A DNA stretch of 64,000 bases from Aureimonas ureilytica DSM 18598 = NBRC 106430. GTDB taxonomy: Bacteria; Pseudomonadota; Alphaproteobacteria; Rhizobiales; Rhizobiaceae. A model generated the notes under the pieces. That model was not told the origin of the DNA, did no database searches, and saw nothing but the letters and a program-made list of their open reading frames with translations. The stretch is taken from contig NZ_ARQE01000006.1 in assembly GCF_000382705.1 (NCBI RefSeq), positions 220,840-284,839 on the forward strand, read 5' to 3'. Positions 1 to 8,661 of this stretch are shown here, one piece after another; positions within the stretch are counted from its first letter, which is position 1, and each line of letters starts with the position of its first letter. A program made the translations under genes and the position numbers.

Positions 1-1126
1 CGTGATTGGCCGCCGGCACGCCGGCATAGACGGCAACGTGCATCAGCGCTTCGGCAATGTCCTCGGCGCTCGCGCCCGTGTTGCGGGTCGCGCGCACATG
101 CATCGCCACCTCGTCGTCCTGACCGAGCGCGGCGAGGAGCGCGATGGTCACGATCGAGCGCTCGCGCCGCGTGAACCGGTCGCCGGCCCAGACCGAACCC
201 CAGGCGCCTTCCGTGATGAAGTGCTGGAAGGGCGCGTCGAAGGGCGTGATCGCCGCGCTCGCGCGGTCCACATGCGCGTCGCCGAGCACCTGCCGACGCA
301 CCGCCATGCCGGCGTCGAAGCGCGTCGCGGCGGTCGTCGCGCGGCTGGCCTCGACGTGATCGGCAATGAGCGCGGCGACCTCCGCCGGCCGCTCCAGGCA
401 GGGCAGATGGCCCGCGCCCGCGACAACGGCGAAGCGCGCGCCGGGAATGAGGTCGGCGGTCCCCTTCACGAGGTCCGGCGAGGTCGGCTTGTCGGCATCG
501 CCGACGATGGCGAGAACCGCCGCGGCGATGCGCGGGACCTCCCCGAGATAATCCGCGTCCCGCACCGCCGCGCAGGCCCCGGCATACCCCTCGCGCGGCG
601 TCGCCTCCAGCATGGCGCGCCATGCGGCAAAACGGGCGGGATGCTCGGCGGGAAAGGCTTCGGAGAACCAGCGCGACGCAACGGCCTCGCCGATCGCCGC
701 GACGCCGCTTTTCTGGACAGTGGCGATCCGGTCGTTCCAGGCCTGCGCCTCGCCGATGCGGGCGGCCGTGTCCATCAGGACGAGGCTTTCGACCCGCTCC
801 GGCGCGTGGATCGCGACATGCTGCGCGATGAGCCCGCCGATCGACAGGCCGACGATCGAGGTCTTGCGCCAACCGAGCGCGTCGAGCAGCGCGGTCAGGT
901 CCTCGGCGAGAAGCGGAATGGAATAGGGGCCGGGCGTCGCCTCGGTCAGGCCGTGGCCGCGCTTGTCGACCAGGAGGATCTCGAAACGATCCCGCAGACG
1001 ATCCGCCACGTCGGCCCAGATCCTGAGGTCCGAGCCGAGCGAGTTGAGGAAGACGAGGCGCGGCGCGCCTCTCCGCCCTTCGATGCGATGGTGGATCGAA
1101 ATGCCGTTCGCGGTCACGAATGCCAT
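1..1126 (-). CDS. pcaL: PcaD-PcaC fusion: 3-oxoadipate enol-lactonase / 4-carboxymuconolactone decarboxylase, 3' end cut by window edge
   Basis: The minus-strand frame from the ATG at 1126 stays open to the window edge (375 codons). The first ~260 residues are an alpha/beta hydrolase that resembles PcaD: an N terminus of the type MAFVTANGI, an NSLGSDLRIW segment and a GLSIGG nucleophile elbow. The last ~105 residues read as PcaC (EGAWGSVWAGD, then TRRERSIVTIALLAALG). Together they would convert 4-carboxymuconolactone through the enol-lactone to 3-oxoadipate in the protocatechuate branch of the beta-ketoadipate pathway. Such fusions are known as PcaL in some bacteria. Only the last few residues should be missing. 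The gene is divergent from pcaQ, with a PcaQ-type site between them, so protocatechuate-pathway induction is likely. Confidence 0.88.
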   Translation of the reverse strand, partial: MAFVTANGISIHHRIEGRRGAPRLVFLNSLGSDLRIWADVADRLRDRFEILLVDKRGHGLTEATPGPYSIPLLAEDLTALLDALGWRKTSIVGLSIGGLIAQHVAIHAPERVESLVLMDTAARIGEAQAWNDRIATVQKSGVAAIGEAVASRWFSEAFPAEHPARFAAWRAMLEATPREGYAGACAAVRDADYLGEVPRIAAAVLAIVGDADKPTSPDLVKGTADLIPGARFAVVAGAGHLPCLERPAEVAALIADHVEASRATTAATRFDAGMAVRRQVLGDAHVDRASAAITPFDAPFQHFITEGAWGSVWAGDRFTRRERSIVTIALLAALGQDDEVAMHVRATRNTGASAEDIAEALMHVAVYAGVPAANH

Positions 1127-1198
1127 GAAACCGTCCTCCCTGCCTTTCGGATTAGGCCGCTTGAAACGGCCTGTAAAATGAGGATTCGTGCGCCGACG

Positions 1199-1214
1199 AT
1201 AACTCACAGGTTAT
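1199..1214. promoter_or_regulatory. Candidate PcaQ operator
   Basis: The 16 bp ATAACTCACAGGTTAT have ATAAC and GTTAT arms around a short centre. This fits the published PcaQ-type site (ATAACC-N4-GGTTAA-like). It lies between the divergent pcaDC and pcaQ genes and touches the first codon of the longest pcaQ frame, which suggests that PcaQ may start at the ATG at 1219. Confidence 0.65.
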
Positions 1215-2139
1215 GACGATGCTCTCTTCCGCCCTTCGCCTGCGTCACCTGAGGACCTTCGTCGCGGTCGCCCGGCAGGGCAGCGTCGGGCGGGCGGCGG
1301 AGGAATTGGCGATCACGCAGCCCGCCGTCTCCAAGGCGATCAAGGAGTTGGAGACGATTCTCGGCGCGCCGCTTCTCGCGCGGGAACGCGGCGGCGCGCT
1401 GCTCTCGCCCTATGGGGAGATTTTCCTGCGCCATGCGGAGGCGAGTCTGGCATCCCTGCGCCGGGGCCTGGAAGACGTGGCGGATGCCGCCTCGCCGAGC
1501 GCGCTGCCGGTGCGCGTCGGTGCGCTGCCCACCGTTTCGGCCCGTCTCCTGCCGCTCGCGATCCGGCGCTATCTCGCCCACAGTCTCGGCGCCGTTCCGC
1601 GCATCGTCACCGGCCCGACCGCCTATCTGACGGCGCAATTGCGCGAAGGCGCACTCGATATCGTCATCGGGCGCATGGGCGAGCCCGAGACCATGACGGG
1701 TCTCGCCTTCGAGCATCTTTATTCGGAGGTGATCGTCTTCGCCGTGCGCGCGGGCCATCCGCTCGCGGGTGGCACGCTGCGCCCCGAAACGGTGCTGCCC
1801 TTCGAATTCCTGCTGCCGCCGCCGGGCTCGGTGATCCGCCCGACCGTGGACCGGCTCTTCACCGCCGCGAACCTGCCGACGCCCGCGCGCGTGGTCGAGA
1901 CCGTATCGCTCGCCTTCTCGCGCGCCTATATCCTGGCGACCGACGCGATCTGGCTGATCTCCGAAGGCGTCGTTCTCGAAGACCTCCATCGCGGCACGCT
2001 CGATCGCCTCGCCGTCGACACGGCGGAGACACGGGGGCCGGTCGGCATCACGATGCGCGCGGGCGACGTGCCCTCGCCCGCCGCCGCCGTTCTCCTCGAC
2101 GAGCTGCGCGGCGTCGCCGCCGACATCCGTCGCGGCTGA
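1213..2139 (+). CDS. pcaQ: PcaQ, LysR-type activator of the pca genes
   Basis: The product is a 308-residue LysR-type regulator. Its N-terminal winged helix (LRHLRTFVAVARQGSVGRAAEELAITQPAVSKAIKELE, written here in pieces: LRHLRTFVAVA, then AITQPAVSKAIKELE) is followed by a substrate-binding domain, and the length is normal for the family. Its position divergent from pcaDC with a PcaQ-like palindrome in between identifies it as PcaQ, which responds to pathway intermediates. ATG codons at 1213 and 1219 are both possible. The first overlaps the operator, so the second may be the real start. Confidence 0.87.
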   Translation: MTMLSSALRLRHLRTFVAVARQGSVGRAAEELAITQPAVSKAIKELETILGAPLLARERGGALLSPYGEIFLRHAEASLASLRRGLEDVADAASPSALPVRVGALPTVSARLLPLAIRRYLAHSLGAVPRIVTGPTAYLTAQLREGALDIVIGRMGEPETMTGLAFEHLYSEVIVFAVRAGHPLAGGTLRPETVLPFEFLLPPPGSVIRPTVDRLFTAANLPTPARVVETVSLAFSRAYILATDAIWLISEGVVLEDLHRGTLDRLAVDTAETRGPVGITMRAGDVPSPAAAVLLDELRGVAADIRRG

Positions 2140-2165
2140 CCGGCGCGCCTTCAGGAGCGGGCGCC

Positions 2166-2900
2166 TCAGGCCGGCACCCCCGCCGGCGGCCGCGTTCCGG
2201 CGCCAACGCCGAGGTGACGCTCGAGAATAGCCGGGTCGGCGAGGAAGCCGGCGCCCGTGCCGCGCTCCACCACCTGCCCGCGATCGAGGACGATCGCCTG
2301 GTCGGCGAGCTTCAGGATCTTCTTCGCCTTCTGCTCCACGATGATGGCCGACAGGCCCTCGCCCTTCACGATCCGCGCGAGCGCGCGCAGAAGCTCGTCC
2401 GCCACCACCGGGGCGAGCCCTTCGAGCGGCTCGTCGAGGAGCAGGAGTTTCGGGTTGAGGACGAGGGCGCGGGTGACGGCGAGCATCTGCTGCTCGCCGC
2501 CCGAAAGCTGGTTGCCGAGATTGGCGCGGCGCTCGCGAAGGCGCGGGAACATGTCGAAGGCGCGCTCCACGGTCCAGGGGCCGGGCCTTGCCACCGCGGT
2601 CAGGTTCTCCTCCACCGTGAGGGAGCGGAAGATGTTGCGCTCCTGCGGCACCCAGCCGATGCCGAGCGCGGCGCGCGCTTCCGGCGAGCGGCGCGTCACG
2701 TCCTCGCCGCGAAAGCGCAAGCTGCCGCCCTGGTGGGTGGTCACGCCGACGATCGAGTTGATGAGCGTCGTCTTGCCCGTCCCGTTGCGGCCGAGAAGCG
2801 CCAGCGTCTCGCCTTGCTTCATGGCGAAGGACACGCCGCCGAGCACCCGCGCCTCGCCGTAGCCGGCCTCCAGCCGTTCGACCGTCAGGAGTTCAGTCAT
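2166..2900 (-). CDS. livF: Branched-chain-type ABC transporter ATPase (LivF-like)
   Basis: A 244-residue ABC ATPase of the LivF type. Walker A is GRNGTGKT (about residue 37), the signature is LSGGEQQ and Walker B is LLLLDEP. It is the last gene of a five-gene importer operon and overlaps the LivG-like gene upstream by a few bases. It would energise uptake together with LivG at the cytoplasmic face. Because the operon lies between pca and van/pob genes, the substrate is more likely an aromatic acid than an amino acid; that part is inference. Confidence 0.88.
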   Translation of the reverse strand: MTELLTVERLEAGYGEARVLGGVSFAMKQGETLALLGRNGTGKTTLINSIVGVTTHQGGSLRFRGEDVTRRSPEARAALGIGWVPQERNIFRSLTVEENLTAVARPGPWTVERAFDMFPRLRERRANLGNQLSGGEQQMLAVTRALVLNPKLLLLDEPLEGLAPVVADELLRALARIVKGEGLSAIIVEQKAKKILKLADQAIVLDRGQVVERGTGAGFLADPAILERHLGVGAGTRPPAGVPA

Positions 2901-3645
2901 CCCCGTCCTCCCCGAGATAGGCCGTTCGCACGCGCGGATCGGCGGCGATCTCCGCCGCCGTGCCTTCCGTCAGGAGAGCGCCCGAGACGAGAACCGAGAT
3001 GCGGTCGGCGAAGGCGAAGACGAGGTCCATGTCGTGCTCGATCAGGAGGATCGTCACGTCCGAGGGCAGCGCCTTCACGATGCCGAGGATCTCGTGGCGC
3101 TCCTCCTCCGGCACGCCGGCCGCCGGCTCGTCGAGCAGGAGCACGCGCGGCCTCAAGGCCACGGCGGTGGCGATCTCCAGAAGGCGCTGCTTGCCGTAGG
3201 CAAGGTCGCCCGTCCGCTCGTTGCAGACGTCCGCGAGAAGGAAGCGCTCGATGATCTCGCCGGCCTCGCGCACCGTCGCCTTGTGGGCGGCGAGCGGCGC
3301 CCACCAGCGCCCGCCGCCGCGCTCGCGTTCCGAGATCGCGAGGCAGATCGTCTCGAGCGGCGTCAGGTCGGCGAAGAGCTGGTTGATCTGGAAGGTGCGC
3401 GTCAGGCCCCGACGCACGCGCCCGTCCTGCTTGAGATGGGTGATGTCCTCCCCCTCCAGCCGGATCGCGCCCGAACTCACCGACAGGACGCCCGTGAGGA
3501 GATTGATGAGCGTCGTCTTGCCCGCGCCGTTCGGCCCGATCAGGGCGTGCCGCGCGCCCCGTTCGAGGGACAGCGAGACCTTGTTCGTCGCCACGAGGCC
3601 GCCGAAGCGCTTCTCGATGGCGTGGGTTTCGAGAACCGCGCTCAT
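2893..3645 (-). CDS. livG: Branched-chain-type ABC transporter ATPase (LivG-like)
   Basis: A 250-residue ABC ATPase. Walker A is GPNGAGKT, Walker B is VLLLDEPAAG, and it carries the LivG-type Q-loop segment RTFQINQLF. The signature is the variant LAYGKQ rather than LSGGQ, close to the LSYGQ form common in LivG proteins. The ATG at 3645 was chosen because it overlaps the permease stop (ATGA) and the protein then begins at the ABC domain; the longer open frame upstream lies inside the permease gene. Confidence 0.88.
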   Translation of the reverse strand: MSAVLETHAIEKRFGGLVATNKVSLSLERGARHALIGPNGAGKTTLINLLTGVLSVSSGAIRLEGEDITHLKQDGRVRRGLTRTFQINQLFADLTPLETICLAISERERGGGRWWAPLAAHKATVREAGEIIERFLLADVCNERTGDLAYGKQRLLEIATAVALRPRVLLLDEPAAGVPEEERHEILGIVKALPSDVTILLIEHDMDLVFAFADRISVLVSGALLTEGTAAEIAADPRVRTAYLGEDGDD

Positions 3646-4691
3646 GCCGCCCTCCCCTTGAGGCGGTGGCGCATGCCTGAGAGGAGCCGGCGCGGCGCCC
3701 CGGTCAGCCGGTCGCGCCCGACGAGCACGATCGCGACGAGGATAAAGCCGATCCAGAACTGCCAGTATTGCGCCGTGATGCCCGAGAGCCATTCCTGCAG
3801 CACGCGGAAGATCACCGCGCCGACGATGCCGCCGTAGAGCGTGCCGACGCCGCCGAGCACCAGCACGAGGAGCGCGTCGGCCGAGCGGTGCAGCGCCAGC
3901 ACGTCGAGCGAGACGAACTGCGTGGTCTGGGCGAGAAGCGCGCCCGCGACGCCCGCATAGGCGGCGGCGATCGTATAGACCGCGACGAGCCGGCGCTTGG
4001 GCGCCATGCCGAGGGCGGCGGCGCGCAACGGGTTGTTGCGGATCGCCTTCAAGGACAGGCCGAACGGCGAATGGACGATCCGCCGCGCGAGAAGGAAGAG
4101 CACGAAGAGCACCGCGAGGCTGTAGCTGGTGGCGACCTGCCCCCAGAGGTCGAACTCGAAGAGCCCGAGGATCGGCAGCATGGTGATGCCGAGGAGCCCG
4201 TCCGCCCCGCCGGTCAGCCCCGCGAAGCGATTGGCCGCCTCGAACAGCATCAGGGCGAGGCCGAGCGTGATCATCAGCCGCGTGAGGTCCGAGCCGCGCA
4301 GGACGAGGAAGCTCGTCGCGAAGCCGAGAAGCCCCGACGCCGCGCCCGCCACGAGCAGCCCCGTCACCGGCTCGCCGTAGATGTCGCGGGCGAAGAGGCC
4401 CGCCGCATAGGCGCCGAAGCCGAAGAAGGCGGCGTGGCCGAGCGAGACGATGCCGGCATAGCCGAGGATGAGGTCGAGCGAGAGCGCGAAGAGCGCCAGG
4501 ATCGCGATCTCGTTGAGAAGGAGGAGATGGTCCGGCAGCAGGAAGAGGCTGACAAGGGCGGCCAGCCAGAAGCCGATCTCGGTCATGCGCCAGCGCGAGC
4601 GGCGGCGCAGCGCCTCCAGCCCCGGCACGCGGGCCTCGGTCGTGCCGGCCACGGTCGCGGACGCGGCGATGTGGTCCACGGACGCGCTCAT
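3642..4691 (-). CDS. livM: Branched-chain-type ABC transporter permease (LivM-like)
   Basis: A 349-residue polytopic membrane protein with about eight to ten hydrophobic segments. It contains the family motif GYAGIVSLGHAAFFGFGAY and an EAA-type loop (SLKAIRNNPLRAAALGM). The N terminus is a ~35-residue polar extension before the first membrane segment. The start at 4691 overlaps the stop of the LivH-like gene (ATGA), showing translational coupling in the operon. It forms the inner-membrane channel with LivH. Confidence 0.88.
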   Translation of the reverse strand: MSASVDHIAASATVAGTTEARVPGLEALRRRSRWRMTEIGFWLAALVSLFLLPDHLLLLNEIAILALFALSLDLILGYAGIVSLGHAAFFGFGAYAAGLFARDIYGEPVTGLLVAGAASGLLGFATSFLVLRGSDLTRLMITLGLALMLFEAANRFAGLTGGADGLLGITMLPILGLFEFDLWGQVATSYSLAVLFVLFLLARRIVHSPFGLSLKAIRNNPLRAAALGMAPKRRLVAVYTIAAAYAGVAGALLAQTTQFVSLDVLALHRSADALLVLVLGGVGTLYGGIVGAVIFRVLQEWLSGITAQYWQFWIGFILVAIVLVGRDRLTGAPRRLLSGMRHRLKGRAA

Positions 4692-5548
4692 CGGCCGGCC
4701 TCGCGGGTCAGGAGCCCGTGCGGGCGCACGAGAAGGATCGCGACCGTCACGGCATAGATCGTGAAGGCGCCGAATTCGGGCATGTAATATTTGCCCGCGA
4801 CGTCGGCGATGCCGAGGATCAGGGCGGCGAGGAAGGGGCCGGTGATCGAACTCGTGCCGCCCACCGTCACGACGACGAGGAAGTAGATCATGAACTTCAG
4901 CGGAAAGGACGGATCGAGGCCGAGGATCTCGCCGCCCATCGCGCCGCCGAGCCCCGCGATGCCCGAGCCGACCGCGAAGGTCGTGGAGAAGACGAGCCCG
5001 ACGGGAATGCCGAGGCCGCGCGCCACGCGCCCGTCGTCCACCGCTGCGCGCAGGCGGCTGCCGAAGCAAGTGCGGGTGAGCGCGAGCTGGAGCGCGACGG
5101 TGAGCGCCGCGCAGACGAGGATGATGAAGAGGCGGTAGACGCCGATCTCGGCGCCGAAGAGATCGAAGCGGCCGCGCAGGACGTCCGGCAGGAGGATGAT
5201 CTGCTGGCGCGAGCCCATGACGTAGTCGACCGCCGCGATCGACATGAAGACGAGGCCGATCGAGAAGAGCACCTGGTCGAGATGGCTGGCATCGTAGAGC
5301 CGCCGGTAGAGCGTGCGCTCCAGGACCGCGCCGATGAGCGCGACGGACACGAAGGCGATCGGCAGGCACAGGAGGAACGGCACGCCGTACCATCCCATCA
5401 GGACCACGGTGATGTAGCCGCCCGCCATGGCGAAGGCGCCGTGGGCGAGGTTGACGAAGTTCATCAGCCCGAGCGTCACGGCGAGGCCGCAGGCGAGGAT
5501 GAAGAGCAGCATCCCGTAGGCGATGCCGTCGAAGAGAATGGTCAGCAT
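4688..5548 (-). CDS. livH: Branched-chain-type ABC transporter permease (LivH-like)
   Basis: A 286-residue permease with multiple transmembrane helices. The LivH motif GLMNFVNLAHGAFAMAGGY is near the N terminus and DDGRVARGLGI is the EAA-like cytoplasmic loop. It lies between the binding-protein gene (67 bp upstream) and the LivM-like gene, with which it overlaps. Confidence 0.88.
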   Translation of the reverse strand: MLTILFDGIAYGMLLFILACGLAVTLGLMNFVNLAHGAFAMAGGYITVVLMGWYGVPFLLCLPIAFVSVALIGAVLERTLYRRLYDASHLDQVLFSIGLVFMSIAAVDYVMGSRQQIILLPDVLRGRFDLFGAEIGVYRLFIILVCAALTVALQLALTRTCFGSRLRAAVDDGRVARGLGIPVGLVFSTTFAVGSGIAGLGGAMGGEILGLDPSFPLKFMIYFLVVVTVGGTSSITGPFLAALILGIADVAGKYYMPEFGAFTIYAVTVAILLVRPHGLLTREAGR

Positions 5549-5615
5549 GGCGCCTCCGGTGCCGGCTCCGCGGTGGGGCCCGGGCGGGCGGATGCGCCGC
5601 CCGGGCCGGACGGGG

Positions 5616-6797
5616 TCAGTTCGTCGCGGCCTTCACCGGGTCCTTCACCGCCTCCACCTTATCGAACTCGACGTTCCAGAGCTGGCCGTCCTTCTCCTTC
5701 ACCTCGCGGAAATAGACGGTCTGGACGATGTCGCGCGTCTCGGGGTCGATCGAGACCGGCCCGCGCACGCTGGTCCATTGCAGGCCCTTCATCGCGTCGA
5801 CGATGGCCTGGCCGCTCGTGTCGCCGCCCGTCTTCTTCAGCGCCTCGTAGATGAGATGCATGCCGTCATAGCCGCCGACGCCCATGAAGTTCGGCCGCAT
5901 CCCGTTGTTGGCCGCCTCGAAGGCTTTCACGAAGTCCTTGTTCTCGGGCGAATCGTGGTCGGCCGAATAATGGTGCGTGGTGATGGTGCCGAGCGCCGCC
6001 TTGCCCATGCCGTTGAGAAGGTCGTCGTCGGTCACGTCGCCGGTCGCGATCAGGCGGATGCCGGCCTCCGCGAGGCCCCGGTCGTCGAACTGCTTCATCA
6101 GCGCCGAGCCGACGCCGGACGGCACGAAGGAGAAGACGGCATCGGGTTTCGCGTCGCGCACGCGCTGGAGGAAGGGCGCGAAGTCGGGGTTCGCCAGCGG
6201 CACGCGGATGGATTCGACGATCTCGCCGCCCGCCTTGGTGAAGGTCTCGGTGAAGGCCTTCTCGGCGTCGAGGCCGGGCGCGTAGTCGGCGACGAGGGTG
6301 ACGACTTTCTTGAGATTGTTCTTGGCGGCCCAGTCGGCCAGCGGCACCGTCACCTGCGGCAGGGTGAAGGAGGAGCGCACGATGAAGGGCGACTTCTCGG
6401 TGATGACGGAGGTGCCCGCCGCCATGACGATCATCGGCACCTTGCCTTGCGTGGCGATCGGCGCGGAGGCCATGGCGAGCGGCGTGTGGCCGAAGCCGGC
6501 GATGACGTTGACGCGCTCGCGCGTGACGAGCTCCTGCGCGATGCGGCGCGTCTGCTCGGCGGTCGCCGCGTCGTCGCGCACGATCAGCTCGATCGTCTTG
6601 CCGCCCGCCTCGTCGCCATGGGTCGCCATGTAGAGCTTCGCCCCGGCCTCGACCTGCCGGCCGGTCGTGGCGAAGGGTCCGGTGAGGGGCACGATGAGGC
6701 CCACCTTCACGCTCTCCTGCGCGATCGCGCTTGGCACGCCCGGCAAGGCGAGCACGGTGGACAGCGCAAGGGCCTTCAGGATCTGTCGACGCTTCAT
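5616..6797 (-). CDS. Periplasmic substrate-binding protein of the Liv-type importer
   Basis: A 393-residue protein with a Sec signal peptide (MKRRQ, hydrophobic core, SAIAQ cleavage region) and the type I periplasmic-binding fold of the LivJ/ANF family (VKVGLIVPLTGPFATTGRQ; later ANPDFAPFLQRV and MGVGGYDGMHLIYEAL). It is the first gene of the transporter operon. The start at 6797 gives a complete signal peptide; upstream codons add a non-signal extension. Ligand specificity is not readable from the sequence, but the neighbours suggest an aromatic carboxylate. Confidence 0.87.
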   Translation of the reverse strand: MKRRQILKALALSTVLALPGVPSAIAQESVKVGLIVPLTGPFATTGRQVEAGAKLYMATHGDEAGGKTIELIVRDDAATAEQTRRIAQELVTRERVNVIAGFGHTPLAMASAPIATQGKVPMIVMAAGTSVITEKSPFIVRSSFTLPQVTVPLADWAAKNNLKKVVTLVADYAPGLDAEKAFTETFTKAGGEIVESIRVPLANPDFAPFLQRVRDAKPDAVFSFVPSGVGSALMKQFDDRGLAEAGIRLIATGDVTDDDLLNGMGKAALGTITTHHYSADHDSPENKDFVKAFEAANNGMRPNFMGVGGYDGMHLIYEALKKTGGDTSGQAIVDAMKGLQWTSVRGPVSIDPETRDIVQTVYFREVKEKDGQLWNVEFDKVEAVKDPVKAATN

Positions 6798-6905
6798 GTT
6801 CGGTTCTCCTCCCGTCGCGGCGCCTTCCGCCGCTTGTGTTTCGTCTTTTCCGCCGGCCCGCCGCGCGAAGGGCTCCCACCCTCCGCGCGCCTCCCGAGCC
6901 ATGGG

Positions 6906-7670
6906 TCAGGCCGGCACGCTCGGCCGGATCAGCGAGGCGCCCCGGATCATCTCGAAGGCCGGGCGGCTTTCGAGCGCGAGGCGCAGGTTTCGGATGGCGA
7001 GCTTGGCGTGTTCGCGCATCAGGCTCTCGGCCCGCGCGCCCTCGCGCGCTTCGATCGCCTCCACCACGGCGCGGTGCTGTTCCTGCGCGATGGTGAGGAT
7101 CACGCGCGCCTCGGCGAGCTGCGACTGGGCCATGACGAAGGCGGAGGGCGAGGCGAAGGGGATCGCCGTCGCCCGCTCCATCTGCCGGGCGAGAAGCGTC
7201 GAATCCGCGAGCCCGTGCAGGAGCGCATGGAAGCGCGCGTTGAGCGGCACGTAGTCCGAGAAGCCATCGCCCGGCAGCCGGCCTTCGGCGATCAGGGCGT
7301 CGATCTCGGCGAGGCACTTGCGGATCGGCCGGAGCTGCGCGGGCGAGACGCCGCGTTCCGCCGCGAGACGCGCGCCCATGCCCTCCAGAAGCCCCCGGAT
7401 CTCGATCGCCTCGAAGATCTCCTTTTCCGTGAAGGCGCGCACGGCATAGCCGCCGGACGGGATCGCCTCCAGGAGCCCCTCCTCCTCCAGCCGGATCAGC
7501 GCCGCGCGGATCGGCGTGCGCGACAGGCCGATCCGGTCCACCATGGACAGCTCGGAAATGCGCTCGCCGGGCGGCAGCTTGCCCTCCAGGATCCATTCGC
7601 GGATGGCCAAGAGCGCTCGCACCGTCTGCGACATCGAACGATCGACCAGAAGATCGGGCGCCTTCGTCAT
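6906..7670 (-). CDS. GntR-family regulator, FCD type, probably VanR-like
   Basis: A 254-residue protein. Its N-terminal winged helix has the GntR pattern (LREW-like ILEGKLPPGERISELSMV, then GLSRTPIRAALIRLEEEGLL) and its C-terminal all-helical FCD ligand domain includes LNARFHALLHGLADS. The start overlaps the vanB stop (ATGA), so it is co-translated with the vanillate demethylase genes. FCD regulators of van operons usually repress in the absence of vanillate. Palindromes upstream of vanA are candidate binding sites. Confidence 0.85.
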   Translation of the reverse strand: MTKAPDLLVDRSMSQTVRALLAIREWILEGKLPPGERISELSMVDRIGLSRTPIRAALIRLEEEGLLEAIPSGGYAVRAFTEKEIFEAIEIRGLLEGMGARLAAERGVSPAQLRPIRKCLAEIDALIAEGRLPGDGFSDYVPLNARFHALLHGLADSTLLARQMERATAIPFASPSAFVMAQSQLAEARVILTIAQEQHRAVVEAIEAREGARAESLMREHAKLAIRNLRLALESRPAFEMIRGASLIRPSVPA

Positions 7671-8644
7671 TCGAAGCGGTCCGGCGTGTCGAGCACGATG
7701 TCGCCCTTCACCACGCGCGACACGCAGGTGCAGAGCTTGGCGTTGCCGGCCTTCTCCTCGTCGGAGAAGAAGACGTCGCGGTGATCGACGATGCCGTCCA
7801 CCGCCACGATGTCGAGCGCGCAGATGCCGCATTCGCCGCGCCGGCAGTCGTGGATCATCTCGACCCCCGCCGATTCCAGGGCTTCCAGCATGGTCCGGTT
7901 CGGCGGCACCTCGATCACCTGGTCGAGGCGCGGGATGCGGATGCGGAAGGCCTCGGAGGCATAGGCGCCGCTGTTGCCGAAGGTCTCGAAGCGCAGCGCC
8001 TCGCGCGGGCGCCCGCTCGCCTCCCACACCCGGCGCGCCGCTTCCAGCATCCCGATCGGCCCGCAGACATAGGCCTCGCCCCCCGGCGCGAGAGCGTCGA
8101 AGGCGGCGGCGAAGTCGATCCGCTGCCCTTGCGCGTCGAGCACGAGGTCCAGCCGGTCGCCGATCGCGGCCCGCAGCTCGTCCGCGAGCGCCGCGTCTTC
8201 CCTGGAGCGCGCGGCATAGAGGAGGCGGAAGTCCGCTCCCCGCGCGCTGAGCGCCAGCGCCATGGAGTGGATCGGCGTGATGCCGATCCCGCCCGCGATC
8301 AGCAAGTAGGACGGTCGCCCGCGCGAGAGCGGGAAATGGTTGTGCGGCCCGCTGACGAGGAGCGGGGCGCCGGGTTCGAGCGACCACATATGCGCCGAGC
8401 CGCCCCGGCTCGTCGGTAAAAGCTTCACCGCGATGCGCCAGACCCCGTCCTCGCAGGGGCCGACCACCGAATAGGAGCGCCGGTCGGGCCGCCCGGCGAT
8501 CTCCAGCGAAAAGCGCAGGTGGCTGCCGGGCGTCGGCGCCTGGAAGGCGCCCGCCGGCGGCTCGATCTCGATCAGGCGGATGTCGGGCGCCAAGTCCCGA
8601 ACCCCGCGCACCCGCGCCCGCACCCAGTCGTCGATCTCGGCCAT
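7667..8644 (-). CDS. vanB: Vanillate O-demethylase reductase subunit
   Basis: A 325-residue phthalate-dioxygenase-reductase-type protein. In order it has an FMN-binding barrel (RRSYSVVG, about 56), an NAD-binding part (AGGIGITPIHSMA) and a C-terminal plant-type [2Fe-2S] ferredoxin domain with the cysteine set CRRGECGIC ... CTC. It passes electrons from NADH to the Rieske oxygenase VanA. It starts 17 bp after vanA and overlaps the GntR gene downstream. Confidence 0.86.
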   Translation of the reverse strand: MAEIDDWVRARVRGVRDLAPDIRLIEIEPPAGAFQAPTPGSHLRFSLEIAGRPDRRSYSVVGPCEDGVWRIAVKLLPTSRGGSAHMWSLEPGAPLLVSGPHNHFPLSRGRPSYLLIAGGIGITPIHSMALALSARGADFRLLYAARSREDAALADELRAAIGDRLDLVLDAQGQRIDFAAAFDALAPGGEAYVCGPIGMLEAARRVWEASGRPREALRFETFGNSGAYASEAFRIRIPRLDQVIEVPPNRTMLEALESAGVEMIHDCRRGECGICALDIVAVDGIVDHRDVFFSDEEKAGNAKLCTCVSRVVKGDIVLDTPDRFE

Positions 8645-8661
8645 GGTCCGCGCCTCCCCCG

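Noticed and set aside
2..1216. Long plus-strand open frame opposite the pcaDC gene
   Set aside because: Its product is Arg/Gly-rich and unlike any protein family, while the opposite strand encodes a clear PcaD-PcaC enzyme. High GC leaves such frames open by chance.
5523..7784. Very long plus-strand open frame (753 codons)
   Set aside because: It is the complement of the binding-protein and GntR genes; composition is typical of a shadow frame in high-GC DNA.
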